DNA of 64,000 nucleotides, from NCBI RefSeq assembly GCF_005239225.2, contig NC_133286.1:20164572-20228571 (forward strand), given 5' to 3'. Position 1 is the stretch's first letter, and every line of letters starts with the position of its first letter. The translations under genes were made by a program, and so were the position numbers. The DNA comes from Populus alba (taxonomy: Eukaryota; Streptophyta; Magnoliopsida; Malpighiales; Salicaceae). Shown in pieces: positions 48,721-60,010 of the stretch. The notes beneath the pieces are model-generated. The model was not told the origin of the DNA. It made no database searches and was given only the letters and a program-made list of their open reading frames with translations.

Positions 48721-50364
48721 AACATGAGTAAGCTACAATGTCAAATAAAATATATATAAAGTAATTTTTATCGCGGTTTGAAAAAGACAGAGTTAAAGAA
48801 AAACTACAAATAATAGTATTTTCTTAACCAAGACTTCAAGAAAGAGTTTCTAGTTGAATACATATAAAATTATAAATGTGTATTAATTAATTAAATATTT
48901 TTAAAACTATAGTTAAATAAAATGAAATTTCAACTTATTTCACTCCACGTCACATTTCTAAATGGATTCTACAACTAGAATAACCAGTAAGATGATTCGG
49001 TTAATTTGAGACATGACTTTGCCAGGATTGGTTTTTTTTTTTTTTTTTAAGGCAGGGTTGACTTAATTAAATTTGAAATATTTAATTAAAATCTAATTTA
49101 ATTTTTTATTTTTTTTAAATGAAATAGTTTTATGTTCTTAATTTTTTTAAAATAATATTATTTTAATTGATCCAAATTAACCAAAATAAATATGCTCGAT
49201 CATGTAGCAAGCTGAATTTAATATCTTTGATTTGAAATAATTTTTTATAAAGAAATCGATCGTTGAGAAGACAAAAAATGCGAGGGGAAATATTTGGGAT
49301 GCTGCTGAATGATGATCTAGAAAGGAAATTGTCGAATTACAATCATGATATTTAACGTGAGAACCAAAAGGTGAATTGATTGTTGAGAAAAATATCATTT
49401 TATTTTATTCTAATTTTTTTTAGATAGAGGCCCACATGTTCTAAGGATAAAGGTTTTTTTTTATTATTATTAATATGAATATTCAGGCTAGTTTGTCCGG
49501 ACCTTGACTAATCCAACGGGTCTAAAAATTAATTATTATGTAAGTTTCTAGTGATCATCATATTAATAACTACATGGTTCAAACTTGAGATAACAAAAAA
49601 ACCAAATCACTTAATCTCAAACTCTTACTACTATGTTCGTAGTAGATAATTTAATTTGTTATTTAATCTTTTATTTTTAAATGGTCAGACTCTTCTCGTG
49701 CTCCACAAACAGGTTTTTTTTTCTTTTTCTTTTTTATCCATGGATATACTTTTTTAATATATTTTTTAAAACATAATAGTTCATCTATCTACTATCTAAC
49801 TCAACTCCAATGCTTCATAAGTGAATGACCCCAAAATATCATCACTTAAAACACATTTTTTAAACTGTTAATAGTCTCAAGAATATTGTTTAAATAAAGA
49901 TAGAATCTTTATTTAAAATAAAAAACGAGTAGCAGTCCTATTTATAATGTAAAGATGTTACCATACATTAAAAAAAAATTAAATTTAACTCTTTTATAAT
50001 TTAGTATTTTTTATTTAACATGTGCTAAAATTAAAATGTTATATACGTACAAAACATTTCGATTTCATCATCACAAGCAAGACACAAATACTAATTCTCT
50101 ATGTTCTTCAGTTTTTTTTTATATATATATATAGAAAATATACTCTTCCAAGTTACTATTGAAACAAGAAAAAAGCAAAAGAACAAAAGCTAAAGATTTA
50201 AGATTTAACTTAAGGCATAAGAAAGCGTTAGATTCAAGTCTCATCTCTAGATTAGCTTGTGAAATAAATTTCTAATTCCTATTGGTCTTAAGGTATAGAG
50301 TTAAAAGAAATAAAAAATAATATTCTCTTGATCTAAAGATTAGCATGACAAGATGTATATATTT

Positions 50365-50870
50365 AGTATCGTGTTGTAAAGTATTTTTTAAGAGAGTTTT
50401 TCATTTAAAAATATATTAAAATATATAATTTTTATTTTTAATATCAACACATCAAATAATCTAAAAATATTAAAATATATATTATTTTAATATTTTTTCA
50501 AGATAATAATACTTTTAAAACATTCAGAAACATAATTTTAAACCTAAAAACAATTCCAAAATAAAAAGAATTTAAGGTTATGCAATCACTTGTAAAGATA
50601 AAAGAAAAGAAGGGTTAGTATCGTGGTGTAAAGTATTTTTTAAGAGAATTTTTTGTTTAAAAATATATTAAAATATATAATTTTTATTTTTAATATCAAC
50701 ACATCAAATAATTTAAAAATATTAAAAATTATATTATTTTAATATTTTTTTCAAGATAATAATACTTTTAAAACATTCAGAAACACAATTTTAAACCTAA
50801 AAACAATTCCAGAATAAAAAGAATTTAAGGATATCCAATAACTGGTAAAGATAAAAGAAAAAAAAAGGGT
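50365..50870. repeat. 252-bp tandem duplication containing a MITE-like core
   Basis: Two adjacent units begin AGTATCGTG(T/G)TGTAAAGTA at 50365 and 50617. They stay aligned through TTTAATATCAACACATCAAA, AAAACATTCAGAAACA and CAATTCC(A/G)(A/G)AATAAAAAG to the end of each unit. Differences are few, so the duplication is recent. The core belongs to the MITE-like family seen elsewhere in the window. Confidence 0.85.
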
Positions 50871-52264
50871 TAAGAGATATGAGTTGTTGTAGCCCAAGTA
50901 TGGTGTGGAATAGAGTCAACTTAGCATCATCATTTCCCTTTCCGTGTTGGGTGTATTCTTTGGTAGAATGATGTGCAGCAAAATGGAAGAGCACACAGAA
51001 GCATTCTAACATGGGGAATTTGAGCGCCATGGAAAGCGAATGCTTCTCTCACAATAGCAACAAAGCACAAAAAGCTATGTGCTTCCTCAAGATATGCCAT
51101 CTCAACCAACTATATTCATCTGATAATTACCTTGATCGATCAACCTGCAGGACCACATTTTGTAGGGTATTAATTATATACCAGACCCACCCCTTGATCG
51201 AAGAACCCTAACTTTTCAACCCTCTCGCGTTTTTCTCTTACAAAATTATCAGGCATGATTCTGATCCCACACGTACTTAATTTGCAGCCCGTTTTTCCAA
51301 ATTCAAGAGCAATAAGAGAGGACAAGATATACACCAGTACTAGTGTTTGTCCCTCGTTTCTTGGCTTTATTTTGCCCTAGCAAGTTAATATCCTTGTATT
51401 CCATCCATGGCACTGGCGTATTTCGATACGGAATCCATCAGAGGGGGCTCCAGGAATATGCAAGTGACAAATTCCCTGGTGACCTTTGCTTTTACAAGAA
51501 AGTGGCTATTTTCAGATCGATGCAACTGTTTGAGTGGGTGAGAGTTGACAAGTTAATTTCGGCCCTCCCTAAATGAAGCATTGGATTCTGTGATTTGTGG
51601 ATAATCTGGATTGTTCTTGCCACTAAAACTGATCAAAAGAATATAATGTTCAACACCCTTATCTCTAAAAGATTTGCTTTTGGTGGAAACAACTGAAAAG
51701 GTGGATGGATGATCTGCCTTAGGTTACGTCATGGTTGACACAAGCATGGAAGCTCTCGGGATGACGACGACGACGACGACGATCATTTCATGGGCTCGAT
51801 TGAATGAATTAGGGCCTAAACACTCAAGATGTTTTAAGCTTTTCTTTTGAAACATTTAGGTGCTCTTTAGAAACAAAACAAGGTAATACTTCGGTTCTTT
51901 TTAAAAAAAAAATTGAAGCCAGAAAATGTAAAATTCAAACCTCCTATTTAAATGTAATATTTGTTCATCCAAAACTGAAAATCTAGTTTTTTTAAATCTA
52001 TACTAAGTTTTAAAAAACATATTTTAAAGCTTATATATATATATATATGTTACTTCTCTGTTTGGTATTGTGGACTGGTATGGTTGAAGATATTTTATGC
52101 TCTGACCACAGCTTCAAAAATGGTTTGGTTTTCATTGCTTAAACCGGTCTTTCATCTCAAATTGCGGCAAAAACTTGGGTTTGAGAAATGTTATAATTTG
52201 CAGCTTTTTTCAAACCACAATCGGAAAAGCCATCACTATACCAAACACTGGTCTCAATTAGCTG
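50871..52264. other. Intergenic DNA with a GAC microsatellite
   Basis: A (GAC)6-7 run lies at about 51763-51783. Frames at 51011-51211 and 51343-51576 are short and have no recognised domain. The segment at 52035-52260 seems to have replaced the normal end of the Rubisco-activase-like pseudogene. No gene is supported. Confidence 0.45.
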
Positions 52265-54244
52265 GTGCTCTTTGATGAGAGAGTATCCCGATTCAAGCAA
52301 AGCCTCCACTGTTTGCTGCAACACATGAAAGAACTACTTCACGCCTTCATGGTTAGCGAAAGATAGAGCGGTGAAAAACAGAGAAAAGGAGTAGGAAATG
52401 AAAATAAGAGGTTATTCTGCTAAAAAATCAATGCTCGGCACTCCTTGCCCTCTACTACTTGTTACCAAGATTTTGTGGATGTAAATAAAAGAAGTTCGAT
52501 TCCTATACATACCTCTGGAGGAGTAAACACAGGAAGTCCTTTACCAAGATTATCTACACCTTCAATATCATCAACCCACTGCAATGGAAATCAAAGAAGA
52601 AATTTAGAAATAACTCGATTTGTCAGTGCATATAATACTATGCGCGGTTTAATTTTTTCAGAAAAATTAAGTTAGTATTTTCATTTCTCATCTCTGTGGC
52701 TTCTAAACAAGAAGAAAAATGAAAGCTTTTTTTTCCCATTTCTCAATTCCTTCCATCATCTTATCCCTCTCTCCAGTTTCCTGTCTCAAAAACAACCTCA
52801 ATATCAACGTTTTATAGTGTGACCTAATGCCCTCAAACCACTTTCCTACCTAAGATACAATGGGTCAGGAAACACTTACCAATGGCAAAAAACAGGACTT
52901 CAATGTGATGCACAAGCGTAAAATTGCTTCTGCACCTGCTGATATGCTCCTACTTCCCACTAACAGAAACGGGTCTCATGCTTTGTTCTATACATGAGTT
53001 TTGTACCTCATTATCCTCGTATCTCTTCTCTTGCAAATACTGGTGTATTTGTATATTTTTCAGAGCTCAAATCAAACAAAACATATCTGCCCTCCATATG
53101 GCATCTTCCAAAGCATGTATCCAGCAAGTAGCAACAGAAGCTAGCACTGGAAACACAAGGCTGACAGGAAAGCTAGATGGAAGAGTATAGCGTCACAACT
53201 TTCATGAAGGAACTGCTTTGGAAACTTTGCTACATTACTTCTGTCAATTGCTTTACTAGAAAATTTAGCATACTAAAGCACTTTACAAAACTTCTTATCC
53301 CACAATTCCTTGAAACATGTGCATAGGTGCAAGCTGTCCAGACTTCAAATGAAAGTCACATACCTTAGAAATTGACCTGTCATATATTCGGGACCTAAGA
53401 GCTCCATAGAAATCCAACACTGCAAAAGAAGATGATAAACAAGTCAAATCATGCATATTTTTTATGTTTTGTACCACGGAATCCATGAAGAAAATGGAGG
53501 TACCTTGATTAGGAAATCTGTTCACAATGCTCACAACCTCATCTCTGGATATGCCATCCTTCTCATACATTCTGTCAACAATACTGACAACATCTTCTCA
53601 GTTAGGCTGCCTGCAAAACATAAAACCAATATTTCTTGATGTGAAAAATACAGTTCAATCACCTCCACGAAATCTCTGTATTGCAAAAACACAATATGTT
53701 TTTGATGGGAAAATAGTTAAGGAAAATTACCAAGAACAAAGGAGCAATTTAACAATCGCCTTGAAGATACTCAAAAGACCTTGTCTCTTTTTGACGGTAA
53801 TCAAACACAATATCAGCTGCAATTAATAAAACACCCACAAAACAATGAAGGATATGAATTAATTCTCAATGAAGCTCTGCTAAATGTTGAGCAACAAGAA
53901 TGGTAAGAATGCAGGAAAAGCTACTGTCTTTGCCAAGAAAATCGCCAGAAAAAAGAGGATCTATAACACCAGCCCTAGCTTCAACTGCGATGTTCATACT
54001 ATCAGCTTCTTTTCCAAGCCAGTAAAGATGGTCTTTCCCTATGAATCCTTAATTCCTTAGCTTCCCATGATGACTGCTGTGATAATCTCTACTGTGGCCT
54101 TTCACTTTCACTATTATCGCCAGATGGTGGTGGTGGTGGTTGCGATGATGACTCAGAGCAAGAAACAGTGGTCAAGAAAGGTGAAATTTTCTTGGTATTA
54201 GCAAAGAATGTTTGAGTTTTCAAGAGAGATTGATAATGTTGCAT
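52265..54244 (-). pseudogene. Rubisco-activase-like AAA+ protein, pseudogene lacking the ATPase core
   Basis: Exons recognisable on the minus strand are: 54244-53925 (start MQHYQSLLKTQTFF, a Ser/Pro-rich transit-type region, then DHLYWLGKEADSMNIAVEA and DPLFSGDFLGKD); about 53816-53757 (DIVFDYRQKETRSFEYLQGD); 53610-53504 (EDVVSIVDRMYEKDGISRDE); 53419-53364 (LDFYGALRSRIYDRSISK); 52578-52513 (WVDDIEGVDNLGKGLPVF); and about 52315-52265 (QTVEALLESGYSL). The order and motifs match the chloroplast Rubisco-activase-like family (Arabidopsis At1g73110 type, from memory). Lesions are an in-frame TAG at 54089-54091, a frameshift near 54045, a TGA at 53598-53600, no Walker A or B exons between the second and third pieces, and a lost carboxy end. 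It is not functional as read. Confidence 0.7.
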
Positions 54245-54840
54245 TGAAGAGAGACATTAATTGTCAATTGGTGCCTCTTGCTGCTGTTGTTGATTTGTGG
54301 GTTCTGTGGGTGAAGTTCAGTTATGGGGTTACTTGGCGCCATAAGTGCAACTGACCATGACTGATGCCTGGTCCCCTGCTTTTGTACTTCTATTTGTCCG
54401 AAATCTTTCAGATAACACCAGAATTGTGTAAGTTGGGCTTCGCGCACTAAGAAGAAAATTGCACTAGCTATTACCCGGACCATCCTTCATAATGCATGAA
54501 AATATTTTTCTTAAAGCCATGTGATATCCTTGGACCAAGAGTTATAGAATTTGACATACATTTAAGACAAGAGCTGGCAAAATTCGACAAACATCATAGA
54601 TTGGTTATTCTACAAGGACATAAGCATGTTAAACATAACAACTATAGCAAATTTTATTGAATTTGAAAAACATCACATACATCTTGCTGACAGACCATTA
54701 CAGAAGCTTGTTAAACATAACCCTAGCTTCATTCCTTGACAAACATTTTGCTGAATAACTGATGAAAACAACTTCCTAGTAGTGGTGGTTTCATCTTTAC
54801 ACCATGGTTATATCACCTCTCTAAGGCTTGGTGCTGCTTC
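54245..54840. other. Spacer between the pseudogene and the RBR gene
   Basis: The first part (to about 54480) would be the promoter and leader of the activase-like pseudogene on the minus strand. The remainder is the 3' UTR side of the RBR gene. No other gene is seen. Confidence 0.45.
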
Positions 54841-55982
54841 TTATTCCCTAGCGCATCCACCATGATCTGATCCAATCCATCCTGCTCCACATCCATAGCA
54901 AAACTCAAACCCACACCTGAAATTATGATCAATCTTAGAGAACAAACAACAACGTGCTTGCACAGGTGAGTGATACAAATTCACTAAAAGCTGTTTAGGA
55001 TTGAAGTTTGAGGCGTTTTTCAATCTAAAATGCAATGAGTAATAGATAGTTTCATGATACTAAGCTATAAATTTCAATTTGATGCTTTACAGTAATTAAT
55101 GGAAGAGAATCTGACTAAACTAACCTGCAGATCATGTGAGGACAGCCTTCTGTTCTTTCCACATAGAACTTGCACTGAGGGCATCTACTCCATTTCTTGT
55201 CCTTAGCAAGTTCCCTCAACATGAGATCTTCTCTCCCTCTCTCATCTTCATTCAGCCTCTGAAACTCCTCACATTCAATCCCAGAATGCCAGGGCACAGA
55301 GCACAGAGCACAGAACAATCTATGGCAGACGGGGCACTCAGATTCTCTAATTGCTTCGGCTTCATTATCATCTATCAACAAAGCTGAACAATCCTTGAAA
55401 GGACAATAAAAATCTTTGAGATGCATCAATCACCTCTTCGCATAATGCATCCTCCCAAAGATCAATCACTACCCTAGTCAGTATAGGCCTGCAGGTGTCC
55501 AAATCCAGGACAGCCCTGCAATTCAATCCAGGGCAAGTAACTACTCTAGCGCCATATTGGACCTTGGCGGCCACATGTCTACTTATGCAATCATTACAAA
55601 ATGAGTGAACACAGCTCTCGGTTTTGAACATTTTATCACTCTCTTTTCTCTCAACACAAATCTCACAGAAACTTAAAGAAGACTCAGCAGCTCCTGACTG
55701 GATGATCTCCTTTTGCATAGGCTGATCAGAAATACGTAGCAATACTGGGGTTCCTTCTACCATCATCGACGATGGGCCATTGTTTTTCATTTGAGAAACG
55801 ATGACAGAACCCATCAAAGCCTCCTGGAACTGCAACTCTTCTGCATATCTGTCATCTGAAACTTCAAAGATTTCTCCTCCACCTCCTCCTTCTTGTTCTT
55901 CATCAAAGAGTGCTGAGAAGTAGAAATCATCAACAAAATCAAGATCAAAGGAGGAGATGCGTTCTTGTGCCATGTTATTCAC
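54841..55982 (-). CDS. RBR-type E3 ubiquitin ligase, 2 exons, one +1 frameshift
   Basis: RING1-IBR-RING2 ligases take ubiquitin from an E2 onto a RING2 cysteine and pass it to a target. Exon 1 runs from 55982 down to 55125 and exon 2 from 54916 down to the stop at 54841. The junction forms HMICRCGFEF in frame. Domains are an acidic amino end with [20 protein letters not shown] (residues 46-65), RING1 (CEICVERK...CVHSFC..CISRH, about 106-155), IBR (FYCPFKDC...CPVCHRLFC), and RING2 (CPQCKFYVERTEGCPHM, with the GC cysteine as likely catalytic residue, then CGFEFCYGCG). Total is about 310 aa, typical of the short RSL1-like plant class. A run of five A (+ strand 55408-55412) is one too long for the frame and separates RING1 from IBR as written. 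That is either a young mutation or a sequence error. A second start, MAQER, lies 9 bases downstream. Confidence 0.8.
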
Positions 55983-56039
55983 TTATTCGACCTTACCCTT
56001 CAGTCACTTTGCTAAACCAATCTGTATATTGTTTATGAT

Positions 56040-56480
56040 CATGCAGCGTACATAGCAATTAGAGAGGGCATCACTTTGGAAGTGCCTTCGCTTAGAAGAA
56101 GTCTCTTCTCATTGGAAACTTGCAGTGCTTAGTACTTCCCCGAGGGGTTATTTCAACCTTTTTTGACTTCACCTAGGACTCTGTGCTTTGTTTTTTTCGT
56201 TTTTTTTTTTATTATTATTATTGAAACTTGGTCTTTTCGTTATATCACATATTGTAAGCCATTTTTCGAAATCATGAACAATTGGTCCCTCCACTCTTAA
56301 TCTTCTTCTTCTTTGATCCCCTTAATCATAGTTTTTTTAAAAAAATTATAATGCAACCACCATTTTTTTTAGATACACTGACCATAATTGATAAAAAAAA
56401 ATATTGTGTTTTTTATATTTACGCAAAAAATCTTATCATAATTATAAAATGCTTGTTTTTTATATTTGAAACCGTGACTG
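56040..56480 (-). promoter_or_regulatory. Upstream region of the RBR gene, duplicated at 63555-63975
   Basis: Starting 60 bp before the RBR ATG, this stretch shares TACATAGCAAT(T/C)AGAGAG, CTTCGCTTAGAAGAAGTCTC and CTTTTTATATTTAC-type blocks, in order, with 63555-63975. It is the likely promoter and leader of the RBR gene. Confidence 0.6.
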
Positions 56481-56650
56481 GATGCATTTTAAAAATATAT
56501 TTAAATAAAATAGATATCAAAATGATATTTTTTTTAGTGTTTTTTAATTGTTTTAATATGTTAATACTAAAATAAAAAAATTATTTTGATGTATTTTCAA
56601 ATAAAAAATATTTTTAAAAAACATAGTATATCTCAACACCAAACACACAC
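56475..56650. mobile_element. MITE-like AT-rich repeat
   Basis: It contains ATTTTAAAAATATATTTAAA and TATGTTAATACTAAAATAAA, ending near CAACACCAAACACAC. It is non-coding. The DNA from 56650 to 57240 shows nothing further. Confidence 0.45.
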
Positions 56651-57239
56651 TTATATACAAAATTTCCATAAATAAATTTAATCATGCAATAATGTATTTT
56701 TTATGCCAATTCCTCTCAACAATCTTAATGATAGTAAATCATATCATTATTCGCTTCAAAAAAAATAATCAACCTTGTTTACATAGTGTCATCGAGGACA
56801 AGTTTTAGATTAAAATTCGAAAATTCGAACATATCATTGCTTATGATTATGTAGCGTGATATGATCATTCCATCAATTATCGTATCTATTAGTATGGTAG
56901 TTGAAGAAATGACGAAATGATTATAGAGATAAGTGGTTTAGGGATCATATTCGAACACAAATTATATTATAAGGACTAAAAAAGACATAATTGCTTATAT
57001 GAGGATAATTAAACATATACTATTTAACCCAGTCCAATTTCTTTAAGCTGAATTCAATTTTTCAAAGTTTTTTTTTTTTAAACCAGAGTTAAATAGAACG
57101 TCCCTCATCCCTAATGAACTCAGAAACTGATTCATGAATCGTTGGATTTTTGGTTTTAATGCTCCAAATTCATCTCCTTTGGAAATGTATGATTAATTAT
57201 GGGAAATTTTCAAAATTAAATTAATTTTGATAAAAACAA

Positions 57240-58165
57240 ACAGGAGAAATGTTTAAATCTCAGAACTCACCCAATTAATCACATTAATATGAAAAAATGG
57301 GGCATGCCTCAAAGAGTAAAGATGAGAAAATGAGTGCGCAACCCTACGCCTTAACTAGAAAAGACCATGTAAAGCAAGTCGACCTCCGAAGCAAGTTCTT
57401 TATAGACATTTAGTTTATTTATGTGTTTTAAAAATGTTTTTAAAAAAATTTGAAAATTTTTTTATTTTTTATTAATTTTAAATTAATATGTTTGTAGTGT
57501 TTTCAAATCATTTTGATATGCTGATATTAAAAATAATTTTTAAAAAATAAAAAATATCATTAACATGTATTTTAGTATGAAAAATTATTTGAAAAACAAC
57601 CACAGCCACACCGTTAAATTATTAGAGGTCGAGAGGTGCTAGTCCATTTGTGAGAGAAGAAGATCAAGAGTAAAGACAGAGATTTTGTAATAATACGCTA
57701 ATAGCATGGCAATAGAACCAGCCTTTGATCGTCTTAACGTGAATGACGGTTACTCTCCATCTTTCTCGTACAAAATTGAATCAGAAGGTGAGATCTTGCT
57801 AGATACTAAATTTGCTGAAGAGTTACAGTTCCAAGAGGCTCTAATGGCTTCTTTGATCAGTTGTCAAATGGCAACCAATGTGTCATTATCAACTCCATCC
57901 AGGACCCACATGGAAGCAATTTCAGAGCACAAGATTGAACCATCACTGAAAGTGCATGAAAAGGTTGGATCATCTTTACGCTCCTGTGACCTTTGCCTGG
58001 AAAGGAAAGAAACTGATCAGATCGTGAAGAATGAGAGCTCTGGTCAGTATGATCTAAATATGAGAGTATCCTGCAGTAAATACTTTGTTATATGAGCTTG
58101 TTGATGGTGTTACTGAATTAAGCTCTCTACATGCCAACAGGCCTTTAGTCTTAACTGTGCATAGT
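57240..58165 (+). repeat. Tandem segmental duplication, unit 1
   Basis: It matches 58985-60010 in the same orientation. Shared blocks in order are AATGTTTAAATCTCAGAACT, AGAAGATCAAG, the ATGGCAATA start, TCTTTGATCAGTTGTCAAAT, ACTGATCAGATC, and CATATGAGCTTGTTGATG. A MITE-like repeat lies at about 57420-57610 in unit 1 and at about 59290-59430 in unit 2. Confidence 0.75.
57706..58095 (+). pseudogene. RBR-ligase amino-terminal fragment (unit 1)
   Basis: The 129-aa frame starts [17 protein letters not shown] and contains [20 protein letters not shown] and [20 protein letters not shown]. These correspond to [20 protein letters not shown] and FCEICVERKESDKMFKTESC of the RBR gene at 54841-55982, up to the second cysteine pair of RING1. 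The rest of RING1, the IBR and RING2 are absent, so it cannot be a ligase. A possible donor (CTCTG then GTCAGT) lies in the frame near 58043, but its phase does not fit the SGS3-like acceptor at 60355. It may be a decayed duplicate of the exon used by the chimeric gene. Confidence 0.6.
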
Positions 58166-58984
58166 AGTGAGGAGACCTGACTACTTTACCGATAAACTGA
58201 ATGAATTCCAGAAGAGTGATGCTTCTTAAGATCTCCACATTTAATCAGCAAAAATTTACATAAAGGGAAAGAGATAAATGTTTTTTTTGCTACTATTAAA
58301 CGAGTGATTTTCTCTAAATTTTTGTTTTCTCAAACAGGAAAGTTTGTCATTACTTGATTACTTGGTTTGTTTCAATGATTATCTCAAACAGAAAAGATAA
58401 TTTAGTTTTTTTACTGATTAATTTTAGAAGTGTTTTTTTTTTTTTATACATAGTAAAATAACTAAATTATTTTTAAAAACAAGATTTTTTAAACTAGCAT
58501 CTACGAGCTTTTTTATCTTTTTATTTTTTTTAGCACAATAACATAACTCAATAACTTTAAAAGTAGAATTTTTAAAAACTGATATACAAAGGCTTTTTCA
58601 TATTTTCATTTTTTTTTATTATCAATTTAATAATAATTTAGTATTTTAACAAATACAAAATTTTATTTAAAAGAAAAATTGGTTGGCACATGGGACTCCT
58701 CCATGTTATTTTATGCAGGCATGTAGAGGATCAACGGTGGCATTCAAGGTGGCGTTTAAATCGTCTTGGTGAGCCCTATATCATTAGACCATGCGTATGG
58801 AGCAGAGGTCTAGTTTGGTGCCCATAACTCTCTTTTTTTTTTTTTTTTTTTTTATCTTCTTTTATCATTCTTCCTTTACTTGCATGCTTAAACTTTTAAA
58901 TTTTTGGAGCAACCCTTCAATTAATTTTTTATAGTTGATAAGAACAATGTTTAAATATTGATAAAAAAAAAAAAAAAAAGAAAC
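58166..58984. other. Spacer between duplication units
   Basis: T- and A-rich DNA with two long runs (T at about 58829-58852, A at about 58962-58979). A more complex segment (58680-58820) matches nothing I recognise. No gene is supported. Confidence 0.45.
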
Positions 58985-60010
58985 AGGAAAAATGTTTAAA
59001 TCTCAGAACTCAACCAATTAATCACAAGAACATAAAAGTCGATAAAGCCTCAACGAAGAAAGATGAGAAAGATCGAACCTTTTTTTTTTTTTTTCCCTTT
59101 CGGATTGCCACTATTGTTCTGTACCCATTAAAAGAGAGGGAAAAAAGATAGGCGAAAAAGAGTGCATGACCCTCCACCTCCGTGGAAAGCAAGTCCATCC
59201 GTGTTCCGCAAGTGTTAAACTCTCGACGAAGTTGCCTAATAATAACTTCGGAAGTAGGTTTTCTATAGGTATTTATATTCTATTTTGATTTTTAAGATAT
59301 TTGTTTTGTTTTTTAAAATATTTTTATTTAAAAAATATATTGAAATAATATATTTTTTATTTTTTAAAATTTATTTTTAATATTAACATTTTAAAATAAT
59401 TTAAAAACATAAAAAAATATATATTGAATAGCAAACTTAGTTTAATTAAGTATTAAGTAAAGGTTGAGAAGCACTATCACATGCATCGGTGAGAAAAGAA
59501 GATCAAGGGAAAAGACAGATTTGTAATAATAAAGTTAATAACATGGCAATATATAGAACAGCCTTCTTTGATCTTCTTAACGTGACACTCTCCATCTTTC
59601 TCATACAAAACTGAATCAGAAGATGGGATCTTTATAAATGCTGAATGTGCTGAAGAGTTACAGTTCCTAGAGGCTCCAACGGCGTCTTTGATCAGTTGTC
59701 AAATGGCAAGCAATGTGTCATCATCAACTCCGACCAAGACCAATATGGAAGCAATTTCAGAGCACAGGACTGAACCATCACTGCAAGTCCAAGAAAAGTG
59801 TGAATCATCTTTAAGTTCATGTGACGTTCACCCGGGAAGGAAAGAAACTGATCAGATCATAAGAAATGAGAGCTCTGGTCTGATTTTTTGCTCACGCTGC
59901 AGGTCAGTATGTTCTAAATATGAGAATATCCTACAGAAAATGCTTTCATATGAGCTTGTTGATGATGTTACTCAATTGAGCTCTTTACATACCAACAGGC
60001 CTTCAGTCCA
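58985..60010 (+). repeat. Tandem segmental duplication, unit 2
   Basis: This is the partner of 57240-58165. Compared with unit 1 it has an 8-base deletion just after the LNV codons (near 59584) and about 24 extra bases (from about 59879) ending in CGCTGCAG directly before the GTCAGT donor. Confidence 0.75.

Larger units (their letters stand above)
44239..50364. other. Long AT-rich gene-poor region
   Basis: The first 200 bp include the leader and promoter of the minus-strand gene, with TATATATA at about 44288-44297 and a (CTGG)n-like run at 44347-44368. Beyond about 44480 no coding region is supported. The region holds MITE-like AT-rich repeats and weak tRNA-like (SINE-like) fragments. Confidence 0.55.

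Noticed and set aside
51343..51576. 77-aa frame near the GAC microsatellite
   Set aside because: No homology recognised, and no promoter or splice evidence.
58829..58979. SINE or processed pseudogene ending in the T or A runs
   Set aside because: The T21-24 and A18 runs are near each other but not placed as a 3' tail of any recognisable element, and no target duplication was seen.
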